A DNA stretch of 64,000 nucleotides from Siphonodentalium dalli (Eukaryota > Mollusca > Scaphopoda > Gadilida > Siphonodentaliidae): the NCBI GenBank assembly GCA_032622095.1, contig CP136064.1, positions 219,806,205 to 219,870,204 of the forward strand. The letters are read 5' to 3'. A program made the position numbers and the translations under genes. Shown here in pieces: positions 10,723 to 22,500 of this stretch. Numbering within the stretch: the first letter of the stretch is position 1; each line of letters begins with the position of its first letter. The notes beneath the pieces were generated by a model, which was given only the letters and a program-made list of their open reading frames with translations, ran no database searches and was not told the origin of the DNA.

Positions 10723-11456
10723 TATACGCCCGTTTGAAAAACGGTACTTATTATGTGATCAGTCTAGCCGTCCTTCCATCGGGACGTCTTCCTGTCCGTC
10801 AACATTTTGGTTTCGGATGATAACTTGAGTTTGGATTATTTTATCACGACTGAACTTGGCATGTGGCTCGGTCATACTAAAATACAGGTCAGGTTAGAAT
10901 TTGGGTTCGGTCCAATTATTTTTGCCGGAGTTATGGGCCATTTCGACTTGGAAAATTAATTCTACGTCAATATTTTGGTTACCGGATAATTTGAGTTTGG
11001 ATCGTTTGATCCCAATAAACTTGGTATGTGGCTCAGTCATGCAAAAATACAGGTCAAGTTCGAATTTGGGTTCGGTTCAATGAATTTTTCCGGAGTTCTG
11101 CACCTTTTTCAACATGGAAAATTCAATTTTTACGTCAATATTTTGGTTACCGGATAATTTGAGTTTGGACCATTTTATCACAATTAAACTTGGTATGTGG
11201 CTCAGTCATACCAAAATACATGTCAAGTTCGAATTTGGGTTTGGTTCGATGCATTGTTTTCCGGAGTTGTGGGCATTTTCCATAATCTTGCTTTCCAGAT
11301 GCTATTTTGCGTTATTCTATTGGACTCATATTTTGTATGTTAGTTTATTACCTCACAATACAGGTCAAATTCGAATTGGGGTTTGGTACGTGATAACCAA
11401 TTTTCTTTTATAGTAATTGAAAGATGACAACTATTTACTATGCAAACGGGCGTATT
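10723..11456. mobile_element. element with CGCCCGTTT inverted ends and a 168 bp internal tandem repeat
   Basis: ATACGCCCGTTTG at 10,724 faces CAAACGGGCGTATTA at 11,443. Inside, a unit beginning TCAACATTTTGG / TCAATATTTTGGTTAC starts at 10,799, 10,967 and 11,135, giving a 168-base period. Each unit includes GAGTTTGGA, a GGTATGTGGCTCAGTCAT-like word, AAAATACAGGTCAAGTT and a CCGGAGTT word. No transposase ORF is present. Confidence 0.65.
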
Positions 11457-11689
11457 AAGCCGCGCCTGGTGGTACTCTTGTTAAAGTTTAATATTGAGGT
11501 TGACTATATTTTGTGCCTCTTTATTATCAAATACACGTTATTACCCACCTTCATATTTTACCCGCTATGATTGGCCCAACCCAAGTCCTGTCACATGCCG
11601 GGTGACAAATCACAATATCAAACTATAATATGAATTTCTTCATTAAATATTCTCAAAGTAATCGGATGTAATATAAAAATTAATTGATT

Positions 11690-11805
11690 ACTTTTAGAAA
11701 AGTATTGTATTTGTAATCAAATACATCAACTGGAAAAAGTATTTGTATTGTAATTGTAATAATCAAATTGAAAAGTATTTGTATTTTAATCTTATACTTT
11801 GGGCA
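11690..11805. repeat. TATTTGTAATCAAATAC-rich AT repeat
   Basis: Reiterated GTATTTGTAATCAAATAC / GTATTTGTATTGTAATTG words like those at 7,660-7,770. Simple repeat or the end of a dispersed element. Confidence 0.5.
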
Positions 11806-11890
11806 TATAATCCCACCATCTCTGATTATGATATGTATTTTTACCGTATTCGGGTGATGCAATATCCCATGACTACGAATACCCTGTATT

Positions 11891-12305
11891 AGGCTACGTT
11901 CATACGCTGTCAAGTTTGCACGGTATGTTTTTGCGGGCATTTCGTCATAGATAACCACATGGTGCCAGAACATGAACAGAACCGTGCACATAACATGCAT
12001 ATTTACCAAAGCGAAAGATATGAGAAGTAACATTTATCTAATTCCACTTGTAACAGTGCTATTGGAATTTGCCTTCAAATACCTGTATGATTTATGCTTG
12101 CGAGAGAATTGCATGATATTTACAGGCAAATTCCGGTAACATCGTTAATAGTGGAATTACATAGATTTTACTTCGCACGTAGTTAGCTGTGGCACAGATG
12201 TACTTTATGTGCTTGTTTCCGTTCATATTATGTCACCATATCGTTTTCTACGACAAATGCAAATCATATACCGTGCAAACTTGCCAGTGTATGAACGTAC
12301 CCTTA
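11891..12305. mobile_element. foldback element with ~200 bp arms
   Basis: The left arm runs from GGCTACGTTCATACGCTG through TTTGCACGGTATG and GAACATGAACAG to GGAATTTGCCTTCAAATA. The right arm mirrors it: TTACAGGCAAATTCC, TTCCGTTCATATTATG, CATACCGTGCAAACTTG, TATGAACGTACCC. The centre is near 12,100. Divergence between the arms is moderate, and the frames inside each arm are antiparallel copies of each other. Confidence 0.75.
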
Positions 12306-14811
12306 CGGTGTTATTCAGTGTTAACTATGCAGTTATGGCATATTTATTGTCTTATTGAGACATTATTTTGAGGCGGTAGTACAATAACAGAACATAAAAC
12401 ATGGCTATGGCGTCACTCCTTTGTTCATCGAGTCCAGTTTATAGGATAATGGATGGTTATTCCCGAGATCGTACATTATTTTACAAACAACTATTTATTA
12501 TTTTAATAACGGACGCTCAATATCCAAATTAATGAACAGTTATTTTACTGTGGACCATTTAATTTTATATGACTTGCATGCATGATACCATCATGGCTGA
12601 TTGATTGCTAGAAACATGACAGAAGGGATATACCTATATAACCTCGTCAGTCGTGGGGTGTGTCTAACTTCAAATTTCAGACATGTCGTTTGACTTATAC
12701 ATATATAGGCATTGATTTGTCAACTGTTAACATTTCACGAATTTGTTCCGTTCCGGATGGCATTTTGTAGAACCCCTCATGACAACACATTAACTAATAT
12801 AGTAATTTACATGTAAATGTAGTCCTTCCATTTTCAGAATAACGATCTCAATCAACCAGATCGCCAACTCTTCGATTAGGCATACCGCGCGCACCAATCA
12901 GTCATTCAATTTATAATTCCCCGCCAAATCCGAAATATGTCGTATAAATAATTTAATACAAGTGACGAAATATAAGGGCAAAACCCCGGGGACAGTCGTC
13001 AAATATATCGCAAAAGGATCTCATTTTGTGTGCTTCGTGTGTAGTCAACGGTTGGAGACGCAATGAGGTACTGCCTGTCCATTAAGTTGACAATGGGTCA
13101 AGATGTCACGCCATCCGTGCAGTCAATTGGCGAGTGGATAAGGCCGAAAACATGGCACAACTCAGATGTTAATACATTCTGATCAGAGGGGATGCTTCAA
13201 ACAAATGGACTTGGCCAAATTTTAAGTTAGATAATGCATTCTGATATGTTGTAATTGCATATACATGTAGACATCACCATAATTTTGAGACAGTCGGAGC
13301 CATGAGTGGATGGGGATTGCGGCTTGCCATGGCATCGGGAATGGCACTATATAGCAATTATAATTTTTTGTTTTAGAGATTTATGCGGGAATATCTAGAT
13401 GGCTTCATTCAAGGGGATTTTGCAGGAAATCTAATAACGCGGTTTGCGATGTTGCAAGAGTTACATTTTTAAAGTAAGTGATTGGGATCGGTGTGGCGGC
13501 ACCAGAATTGATAAATTTCGAAAATCCTTGATCATGGATGATGTTCGGTGCCGAAATGTTTGCTGTCGATTCCCACAGTACTTATATTTATATAGGGGCC
13601 GTCCGATTCAGGGAAGACGGAAAAACATAACGACAAATGTGTAGTCCGGGCATCTCTTCTACCGCACCCGACCGTACCATCCCGAGGGGTCCGAACGAAA
13701 TGGTTCGGGCACTTCGTGCAGAATAGACCTGTATGTACCAAAGTTCCAACCCAAGGTCTATATCTCAAGCGGAAACGGCAATGTTAACCCTGATTTGCGG
13801 CCGATTCCGCCAGGTACGCAAAATTAAAAAATGGCACCGACCGCACCTCTCATAGCTGCCTGACCACGGAAAGGGACATCATGTCATGCAGCGAATATGA
13901 TGAGTACCCCTCCTCATCCATGGTTGGTCGGGCTAGTTGCTAGCTATACCGGAAGTGAATATATTAACCCAGAACAACGGAGATACATATAAGTCGGATC
14001 TGCTTTTATAAATAAATGGTTGGTGGAAATTTGAGGCAAAAATCGTTTTCTGCCACACCATCCGCCCATTGCCGAGTCCGTTACGTTGGCAACTTTATAA
14101 ATAATACAAATAGATGTCCCACATGTACCCGTGTTACCCCTTCGGATCCCTTTAGATAAGGCTGGCCCCAAATTTTGATAAGGGACAAACATACATAATT
14201 ATGTTGAAAATATATCTTCTATTTTCTCCTTATGCATGTAGGACTGTTCGCGAAATTAAATACATCGAATTTGACAATAATATATTTCAAAATGGTCAAT
14301 CCTTTACTTATTTCTACACATTCCGGCTCATATAATCGTAGCCAATCGAAGTGAGAGAGAAACACAGGGCGAATAAAACTTACCTACCAAGTTCGAGTCG
14401 GAACATATTTTGCTGGTTAGATCTTGATCTGAACCATGAAATCGGAAACACGTCGGAATAATTTCTTAACTACGGAGTTTCTGGTCCAGTAACCAATATA
14501 GTATTATTGTGGTCTGTGAGAAACAATGAATTCATCACGCATCCATTGCACCCACATTTCTGTCAATAAGCCTGAATGAGGTTCGTTTTCCACGCTATCT
14601 TTTTAAAAAATCGGCATAGAGTCGGAGCTTGATAAAAAAGGAGCCGGAGTCAACATCGGTTAGACCCATAACTGCATGAATCGTTGAACCCCATGCAGTG
14701 AACTGGGAATTTGGTACACCAGTTTATTAAATATTTTAGAGTGTCAGGATATGTGTATGGATCCCACCACAATTAACTCAGCGGATCAACCATTAATATG
14801 TATTATGGGTA
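12306..14811. other. no gene seen
   Basis: About 2.5 kb of unique-looking AT-rich sequence. The longest frames (around 13,444-13,768 and 13,944-14,192) are short, overlap on opposite strands and show no domain or splice pattern that I trust. Confidence 0.5.
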
Positions 14812-17800
14812 TAGTCTGGTCGATAAACTCAAATTTTATGGTCAACCTAGAAAACATTTGGACTAAGTTGGTTTTTATATCATTTTGAAGAGGAAGCTCT
14901 CCTCTATAACATATCCAAAATCCGCTAAAATCCGCTTTGAGCAATTTTTGTAATTCAAGATGGCGTCCAAGATGGCTGCCATTTTCCTATAAGTCAGCTC
15001 GATGCAATTATAGTGAGAACATCTTGTCATATGTATACACTTGTATACATTTTTGTGAAGCTATGACATAACGCCATCTTTATGTGCCAAAATTGAAACT
15101 TCCCGTCTAAGATGGCCGCCAAAATGGCTACCGGAAGTGGAATTTATACGTTTTTACTAATACTTTTAAGATAAGTTTCTGAGGTTTTGAACTGGTTGAG
15201 AATTGTAACTTTATCCTGTATATAGTATGTTAACTGACCATTGGAGCAATGATATATGCTGTTCTTGGGGGTCCACACCCTTCCGATCACTCAAAAATTC
15301 GATTTTACAAAACGCGGTATAACATTTTACAAAAGATCCCCTTTGGGATTCTGGTCACATTTCACCAAGAAGTGGGACGAACTGTGCAATGTAAGTGATC
15401 CATTCTATATCTTATTGATATTCGAACTCAATGGTACCAAAATTGTCACTTTGGCTCAAAATGGCTGTCAAAATGGCCGCCAAAATATGGAAAAATGTTA
15501 ATTATTATCCCAACGTGCCATGCAACCGCTTACAATTTATGGTGATGTACACAAATGACTATTCCGTATTATATACATTGAGTACCAACATTTCTTATGC
15601 ACCTTTATTCATTTTTACTATTTAACATTCTGAAATTACCAGAATTATGGGATTTTTTTCTATCACAAACAGCATCAAACTCTGCTAAAAAATCACTATC
15701 TTTAGTATCAAAGGTTCTTTTTATTTTGATATGCCTCAAATATGGCATAGTGTGGTGTTTTAGACAATATTACTCAAGATTACATGCAAAATGGCAACCA
15801 AATTTAGTAAAAAGTTTATATTCCGAACAATATTCTCGGCTGTTCCGAAATTGTAGCAAATTGTGACTCACTTGGTTATTAAACATGCTACTTAATCAAT
15901 TGACAACTTAATCTTATATTATGGTTGTCCCAAAATTAATGTTAAGGGATGCAGTATGAATTTTGCCGAACACCCCTTTTGGGATTATGTCCATGTTTTT
16001 TACGGAACCGGACGGAACGTTGAACCTGAACTGACAGGTATCATATTATGTGGCTACTCTGGCCCATTAGCATCAAAAACTTATAAACTATTGTCAGGAA
16101 AACCGTTTTCTTCACATTACATATAAAACGCAATTAATGTGGAGAACACTCTGATATTACCTCTATCGATTAACATATCCTTGAGTTATTGTGGAAAGTT
16201 ATAGTCACACAAAGGTGCACCAGTACAAATCACACATGAGCATGCAGTCACTCCATATATACATACATGAATACCACGTAAATGACCATGTGCCACTCGC
16301 TGTATATTCATACACCTCACCCATTACCATACAGCCACGATTGGGTTTACCCACACCAACGCATGGCCATATAGCCGTGAATAACATTGCAGACACACCA
16401 GGTATACACCTACACCTCACGTGACCTGTATACATATTCACTACATACATGAACACAAAGTAACCTCTTGTATACCTATTCACCTAACCATAGGCCATAC
16501 AGTCACTCCATGTATATGTATTTGCCACATGCATAGCTATACAGCCACTAAATATATACATGTACACCTAACCGATGACCATACAGTCACTCCATACCTG
16601 TTCGCTACATCCATTGTCATATATTACTTCTTGTATATCTATTTGCCTCACCAGTGGTCATACAGTCTCACTCCCTGTATATACATATTTGCGACACCCG
16701 TGACCATATAGCCACTCAAGATATACATATACACCCAACCCAAAACCATACAGTCACTCTAGGTATATACATATAAACTCACAAAAGTGGCATTACAGCC
16801 CTTCTAGATATATCAATGTCTCGTACCGCGCATACGGCCATTCATACACTCCAGACTTGCATATACACCTGACCCATGACATTTCAGCTTATCGCTGTAT
16901 ACGCATAAACAACAGTCGTGATCATAGTCACTCCTTGTATATCAATTCACCCCACCATTAATTTTGTCATACTGTCAATCCCCATATACCTATGTACATA
17001 TTGGCCGTGCCATGGCCATGTAGTCACTCGTGATATACATATACACCTCACCCATGACCACAGCGTCACTCCAGGTGTGTATATATACCTCATCAATGGC
17101 CATACAACCCTTTTAGATATACCAATACCCCGCAAACACGGCCATTCGTACACTTCAGACTTGCATAATTATACAGCTCAATCGTGACAATTCAGCCACT
17201 CGCTGTATACATATACACCCTCTCCACGAGCATTCAGCTAGTTACTGTATGCGTGTACACACCACCGATGACAATACAATAATACATATTAACATATACA
17301 TCCCATCCATCACCATGAGGTTGCTCTCTATATACACTAGCTGCCAATGGCCATCAAATTGTACTCCAGGTATGCATATACACTTCAACAATGACCGTGC
17401 AATCATTCCATGTACACATATACACATTGCCCATAACCACACAACCACACCCTATTTATACATACACCCGTCCATTACCATACATCCAACACCCGCCCAT
17501 GACAATACATCCACCCAATGTACATATGTACAGCCCACCACTGACCACACAGTCGCAGTATACATACAGGACAGTGTAGCTGCTCTCGTTATGACCATAC
17601 ACCACTTCAATGACCAGACAGCCACTCGCTGTAAACATGTTCACCTCACACATCAGCATACAGCTACTCCTTATATACCTATACATCTCGCTATGGACAT
17701 CCCATCCATGGCCATATAGTCACACATTGTATAACTATTCACACCATTCATGAATACAATAATTCCATGTATACCTACTCACATCGCCTATAACCAGACA

Positions 17801-19126
17801 GTCAACAGACATACACACTGTATTAAGTTGATCAATGTTGATGCTAATGGACCAGAATAGCCACATAATATGATCCATCTCAGTTCGGTTTCAACGTTCT
17901 GCCAATTTGCGTTCAAAAACAAGGAAGTTTTAGACAAAATCCGTATTGCATTCATCAAAATGAATTTGTCATGACTCGTAGGGTACCGGGACAATCAGAA
18001 TAGAACATTTAGTTAATTAAGTAGCACGTGAGTCACAATTGATTATGTATACATATACACCACGTATATACACATATGTATATGTATATAATAATGTTTA
18101 CCAAACTTGGTTGCCATTTTGGAAGCCATCTTGAGTAATTTTGTCTAAAACAACTCAGTGTGACACATGTAACACATATCAAAACAATAAACATCTTTGA
18201 TACCAAACATGGTTCCATTTTACTTTCAAAAAATGGCTCAAACCTGAACAGCGAATTTTTTGCCGATTTTGATATCAGGATTGTGACAGAAAATTTCGAA
18301 TAATTCTTGTAATTTCAGTGGTTAAAATAGTAACAAAATACCAAAGGTGTATCAGAAATGTTAGTACTCAAGCTATATAAGACATAATAGTCAACTGTGT
18401 GCATCACCATAACATGTAAGCGGTTGCGTGGCACGCTGGGATAATAATTACCATTTCCCATATTTTGGCGGCCATTTTGGCAGCCATTTTGAGCCAAAGT
18501 GACAATTTTGGTACCATTGAGTTCGAATATCAATAAGATATAGAATGGATCAGTTACATTGCACAGTTTTTCCCACTTCTTGATGAAATATGATTAGAAT
18601 CTTGGGGATCTTTTGTGAAATGTTATACCGCGTTTTGTAAAATCGAATTTTTGAGTGATCAGAAGGGGTGTGTACCTCACGAACAGCATATTTCATTGCC
18701 CCAATGGTCAGTTAACATGCTAAATATAAAATAAAGGTAAAATTCTCAACCAGTTCCAAACCACGGAAACTTATCTTAAAGATATTATTAAAAAAAACGT
18801 TAAAATTCCACTTCCGGTCGCCATTTTAGCGGCCATCTTGGACGGGGAGTTCCAATTTTGGCACATAAATGTGGCGTTATGTCTTAGCTTCACAAAAATG
18901 TATACATGTGTATACATATGACAAGATGTTCTCACTATAATTGCATCAAGCTGACTTATATGAAAATGGCAGCTATCTTGGACGCCATCTTGAATTACAA
19001 AAAATGCTCAAAGCGGATTTTAGCGGATTTTGGATATGTTATGGAGGATATATTCCTCTTCAAAATGATATACAAACCAACTTAGTCCAAATTTGTTCTA
19101 GGTCAAACCTTTTATCGACCAGACTA
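14812..19126. mobile_element. 4.3 kb giant foldback element with ~1.25 kb arms
   Basis: Terminal TAGTCTGGTCGATAAA at 14,812 faces TTTATCGACCAGACTA ending at 19,126. The match continues inwards through AAAATCCGCTTTGAGC, the TCAAGATGGCGTCCAAGATGG block, TTGTGAAGCTA, the CAAAATTGTCACTTTGGCTC block and the GTGGCTACTCTGGCCCATTAGC block (16,052), whose partner is GCTAATGGACCAGAATAGCCAC (17,841). Small indels separate the arms. Between them sits a minisatellite core (16,190-17,800). No transposase-sized frame is present, so it resembles foldback elements with long inverted repeats. Confidence 0.85.
16190..17800. repeat. degenerate minisatellite core of the giant foldback
   Basis: Irregular units of roughly 45-60 bases built from TATACATATACACCT, CACCCATGACCATACAG and CCACTC/TCACTCC words, repeated for 1.6 kb. 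The long frames here (for example 17,249-17,719 with many His, Thr, Ile and Tyr) follow from the repeat and are not called as genes. Confidence 0.8.
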
Positions 19127-19647
19127 GTAGTGTTGTAATGAATATATGATATTGATAATAATTTATATTTATTGAAAATGTGATAAAATGAACATTCAAT
19201 ATTAATTTAAATTGGTGCTAATTAATATTAAAATATTATATTGTTATTGTTGATGATGGTGCACCTATAAATAATTATAATGACCAAAAAATGAACCCCC
19301 CAGCTGATGGCTGAATCGATATCATCCAGCTGGTTTTAAAGATGTATAATCTGAATTAACGCTCCCAAATTACTATTTATTTTGCTTCGGTGGTAAAAAA
19401 TATTTGATTTGAGTCGAGGGACCCACCTATCAAAGCTCAGAGTGATCAGATATCGATTTCTCGAGAAATAGTTATTGTGTAGTTATTTGCGGCCTGATAA
19501 AAAGATGTCAAACCAACGGTCTCGGAACAACTTGCGGATGAAGATGGATAACTCTAAAATCAAGTTCCTTTGGCGTTAGATTTATTGAAAATCCGCCCAT
19601 ATGTCGTTGAACAAAATGTTGATAAATAACACGTTTTGGACACTTTT
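19127..19647. other. AT-rich spacer, no gene seen
   Basis: No open frame or clear repeat between the giant foldback and the retroelement-like end at 19.65 kb. Confidence 0.5.
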
Positions 19648-19835
19648 GTGACCCCGACCTGACCTTGAAAATGATCAATTCAATGTCAAATCGGGTAAAA
19701 CTGGCGGATTTCGACGAAATTTTACACCTAGGTGCAGCATACGTGTCTCGGAAGGTGTTGCAATTGTCTTTTCGGACAAAGCCATGAGACGAACCACGCC
19801 AGTGGCGGGCTAACCTGCTAGTATAATATATATCT
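19648..19835 (-). repeat. retroelement 3'-end-like repeat, reverse orientation
   Basis: Read on the minus strand it gives ACTAGCAGGTTAGCCCGCC ... GTAAAATTTCGTCGAAATCC ... TGACATTGAATTGATCATTT ... AAGGTCAGGTCGGGGTCAC. This is the same family as the blocks at 44.7, 53.7 and 55.3-56.8 kb, but more diverged. Confidence 0.65.
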
Positions 19836-20129
19836 CAAATGCTGTATGTATTTATGTACATGCAGCCATTACGGAGATGAATCGAGTATGACTATCCCCG
19901 GACATGACAATATGAGAGGAGCGGAGACACAAAGGAAATTCACCCAGTGCGTTTCTCGATGGGATATGTCTGTGTGTTATCGTTTTCAGAGCACTGGTCG
20001 TAGCACTGATGGTCGATTCATGATGTTCACGCATCACGGTGCTGTCCGACCGATAAAAAAAATGTCCCCCTCGCCCGACTTCTCGAAGTTTTGAACCTTG
20101 TATGTCATACAACGGATTTATCTCAGTCA

Positions 20130-20930
20130 TAACACAATGTATGCATAACGCGTATTAATTGCAAATTAAAAACAATAATTATACAAATGAGCAAACACAC
20201 AGTTCGTAATAGGTGGGGTTATATAAGGATTAACTGTCATGTGAACTGTTTTTATGGAGATGTAACGGTGAGGTAAGTGGACATAACTTGTGTAAAACCC
20301 GAAGGGTTTTACATACAAGTTATGACCACTTACCTCACCGTTACATCTCCATAAAAATAGTCCACATGACAGTTAATCCTTATATTTATATACATTTAGC
20401 GAAAAAGCCACTTTTGTAAATTTATTTAAATCGAAAAGTGTATCGTGACAAGATCAGCCCAAAATACCCCATAGCACCCTTGGCAAAAGTTAATAGGAAC
20501 AATTTCTCTTCATATTGAAACCCGATGATGTATTAAGTCAGTCCTGCGCGAGTCCAAATGCGCCCAAAACATTACGCGTTCGTCTTTCCAAACCTAATGA
20601 CGTATCGATGGTGTTATTAGCTTGGTGTTATGAGGCGTTGCGCATTCACCGAGAAATAACTGCAACTAGCCACGTGGGCGCCGACCAATCAGAATGCTGA
20701 ATTTAGTGATGACAACACTTAGTGTGTAAATATATTTGTATGATACTATTAAAGAGATGTGAGGGAATCTCTGCTCGTTGATTACTTCGTAGTTCTATGT
20801 TTACTGGTTCGCTCAGCCGTCAACAATCTTCGAAATGTAAGGGTAACAAGTGATTTTCGGCCTGACATGTGACGCTTCCTCAGCCAATCAGAAGAGAGGA
20901 GAATGTGGTCAAGGATAACAATGACTTTAT
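20130..20930 (-). repeat. inverted copy of the 1.1 kb repeat family, interrupted
   Basis: 20,130-20,221 and 20,738-20,930 together match, in reverse, the 258-560 block: TTGTTATCC, TTCTGATTGGCTGAG, AACATAGAACTACGAAG, GCAGAGATTC on one side, and CGAACTGTG, TTTGC, TTTTTAATTTGCAATTAA on the other. The gap between them is the ~0.5 kb element listed next. Confidence 0.7.
20222..20737 (+). mobile_element. ~0.51 kb hairpin-headed element, copy 1
   Basis: It starts with a ~160-base inverted repeat (centre near 20,303; arms about 78 bases: ATAAGGATTAACTGTCAT, TTTTTATGGAGATGTAACGG, TAAGTGGACATAACTTGTG, AAAACCC/GGGTTTT). A ~350-base unique tail follows, ending TTAGTGTGTAAATATAT. The whole block recurs at 52,240-52,753. 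It sits inside an inverted 1.1 kb repeat. A 61-codon frame in the tail exists in both copies but has no recognisable product. Confidence 0.8.
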
Positions 20931-21289
20931 TAAATGATCCAACCCTGGTCGATTTAGCATCGGACCTGGAAAACATTGTTACGGACGCTATTCTGGTGCC
21001 ATTCGACGCGAAAATTACGACAGAATAATATATTCAAAATCCAACAAAGTTCATCTTGGGGAAAATTCACAATTCAATCCTCGATGGCCGTCGGTATTTG
21101 AAAAAGCTAAATTTGTGCAGTAGTTACGCCAATTAGTACCAAATTGGTGATAAATTGAAATATAGACATACAATGCATAGTCGTAAGCCATATCTGTATA
21201 ATATCTGTCACAAAATGGCCGCCAAAATTGGAAAAACCAAATGAAATATAGCAGCGTGAATTATATTACTTATTCCTTATTCCTTATTC

Positions 21290-21620
21290 GAAAAATTTGG
21301 GAAAATGTGGAAAATGACCTTAGTAATGCGTCTTTAGTAAGGCGAGACGAAATGTTGAAAAAAAATTCAGGGTCAAAACTTCAAGAATTCCTTGAAAATA
21401 GATAAAGACCGAAAATAAACGGAAATTTGCTCGGTCGTGAACATTTCGGATAATGTGTCCCATATTCATAAATGGACACCTGGATCGAACTTTTTGGGCC
21501 GAAATATTTTTGGGTAGAATCCGAAAATGTGGTTCTAATAGAAATTCCCGCTCTGCTCGGTCTGGAAATTTCGGAAAATGTGACAACTGACCATGGCAAT
21601 GTTTTTAGTAAGGTTGACAC
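21290..21620 (+). repeat. diverged direct repeat (~270 bp apart)
   Basis: The word order AATTT, GGGAAAATGTG, ATGACC, TAATG, TTTAGTAAGG at 21,291-21,342 recurs at 21,560-21,615 (AATTTCGGAAAATGTG, CTGACCATGGCAATG, TTTAGTAAGG). The frames across it are short and not supported as genes. Confidence 0.4.
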
Positions 21621-22279
21621 CAGTATGTCAATCTATTTGGGTTGGTTTGATCCAATTCGGTATGATTAATATTAAGCAACAAAACCATCGTTAGTTTGAA
21701 ATGTCTTTTGGGATAATATTTACTCATTTTGATTAACCAAACCCTCACGAGCATTTGGATGACACAAAGAAACGAAAGTTACACCATTAATGTCACCTTG
21801 GATGATATAACAACTTACGTTGGTCGTGTGTGAGTGAGTAGATGGGCGCGAAGCGCCCGGGATGGTCGAAAAGATCGAGTGATCTTCTCCTTCACCCCAC
21901 GTTGGTCGAGAACTGTTTGTGGTATTATAAATCCAACTTTTAACGCATGGTCGACTGGAAAAATAAATCCGATAAACAGCACTAATGCTCAAAAGAAAAT
22001 GGTTCCTCTTTCAAATGAGAGAAGACTTCGGTCTGCCTATATACATGGTTCGGACATCGGCCTTTGATAATAAAGGCCTATCAGATAATAAGGCATTTAA
22101 TGTTATACAATGTAGCTGAAGGGGTCATTGTCGCCACAGTTTGGCGTGTTGGGTACCCAGCTTGACCCTTGTCGGATCGATAGTCTCTGAACCAATATTT
22201 CGCAATGCCACGTATTCCATATTTTTTCCAGTTTATTTAATAGAATGTCATGAGAGTTTACTATATATTATATACTATA

Positions 22280-22500
22280 ATGTGGGTCTCCGTGTTCCAG
22301 TGGTTAGGGTGTCGAACTTGTCTTCATTGTCAACACATCGAAATGAGTTCGCAGCCCGCCAATGGACTATTGAGTTCTCACAATCGTGCATGGCTTTGTG
22401 TGATTAACGACATGTGGCTGTCTCGCGCCAAGATGTAACCATTGGGCAAGGTCACTTGTACTGTGCTCGCTTCGTCCTACATAGACGAGAACTTGGAATC
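22280..22500 (+). mobile_element. tRNA-like SINE
   Basis: GTTCCAGTGGTTAGGGTGTCG (22,294-22,314) resembles a Pol III A box in a tRNA head. GAGTTCGCAGCCC, about 40 bases on (22,345-22,357), resembles the B box. A non-tRNA body with ACATGTGGCTGTCTCGCGCC follows. The cloverleaf is not complete, so this is a SINE and not a functional tRNA. Confidence 0.6.

Noticed and set aside
17249-17719. 156-codon His/Thr/Ile-rich ORF
   Set aside because: It lies wholly in the minisatellite core of the giant foldback, and its peptide pattern follows the DNA repeat.
20515-20700. 61-codon ORF conserved with 52,531-52,725
   Set aside because: It is conserved only because the whole ~0.51 kb mobile element is near-identical. 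No domain is seen and the non-coding hairpin is equally conserved.
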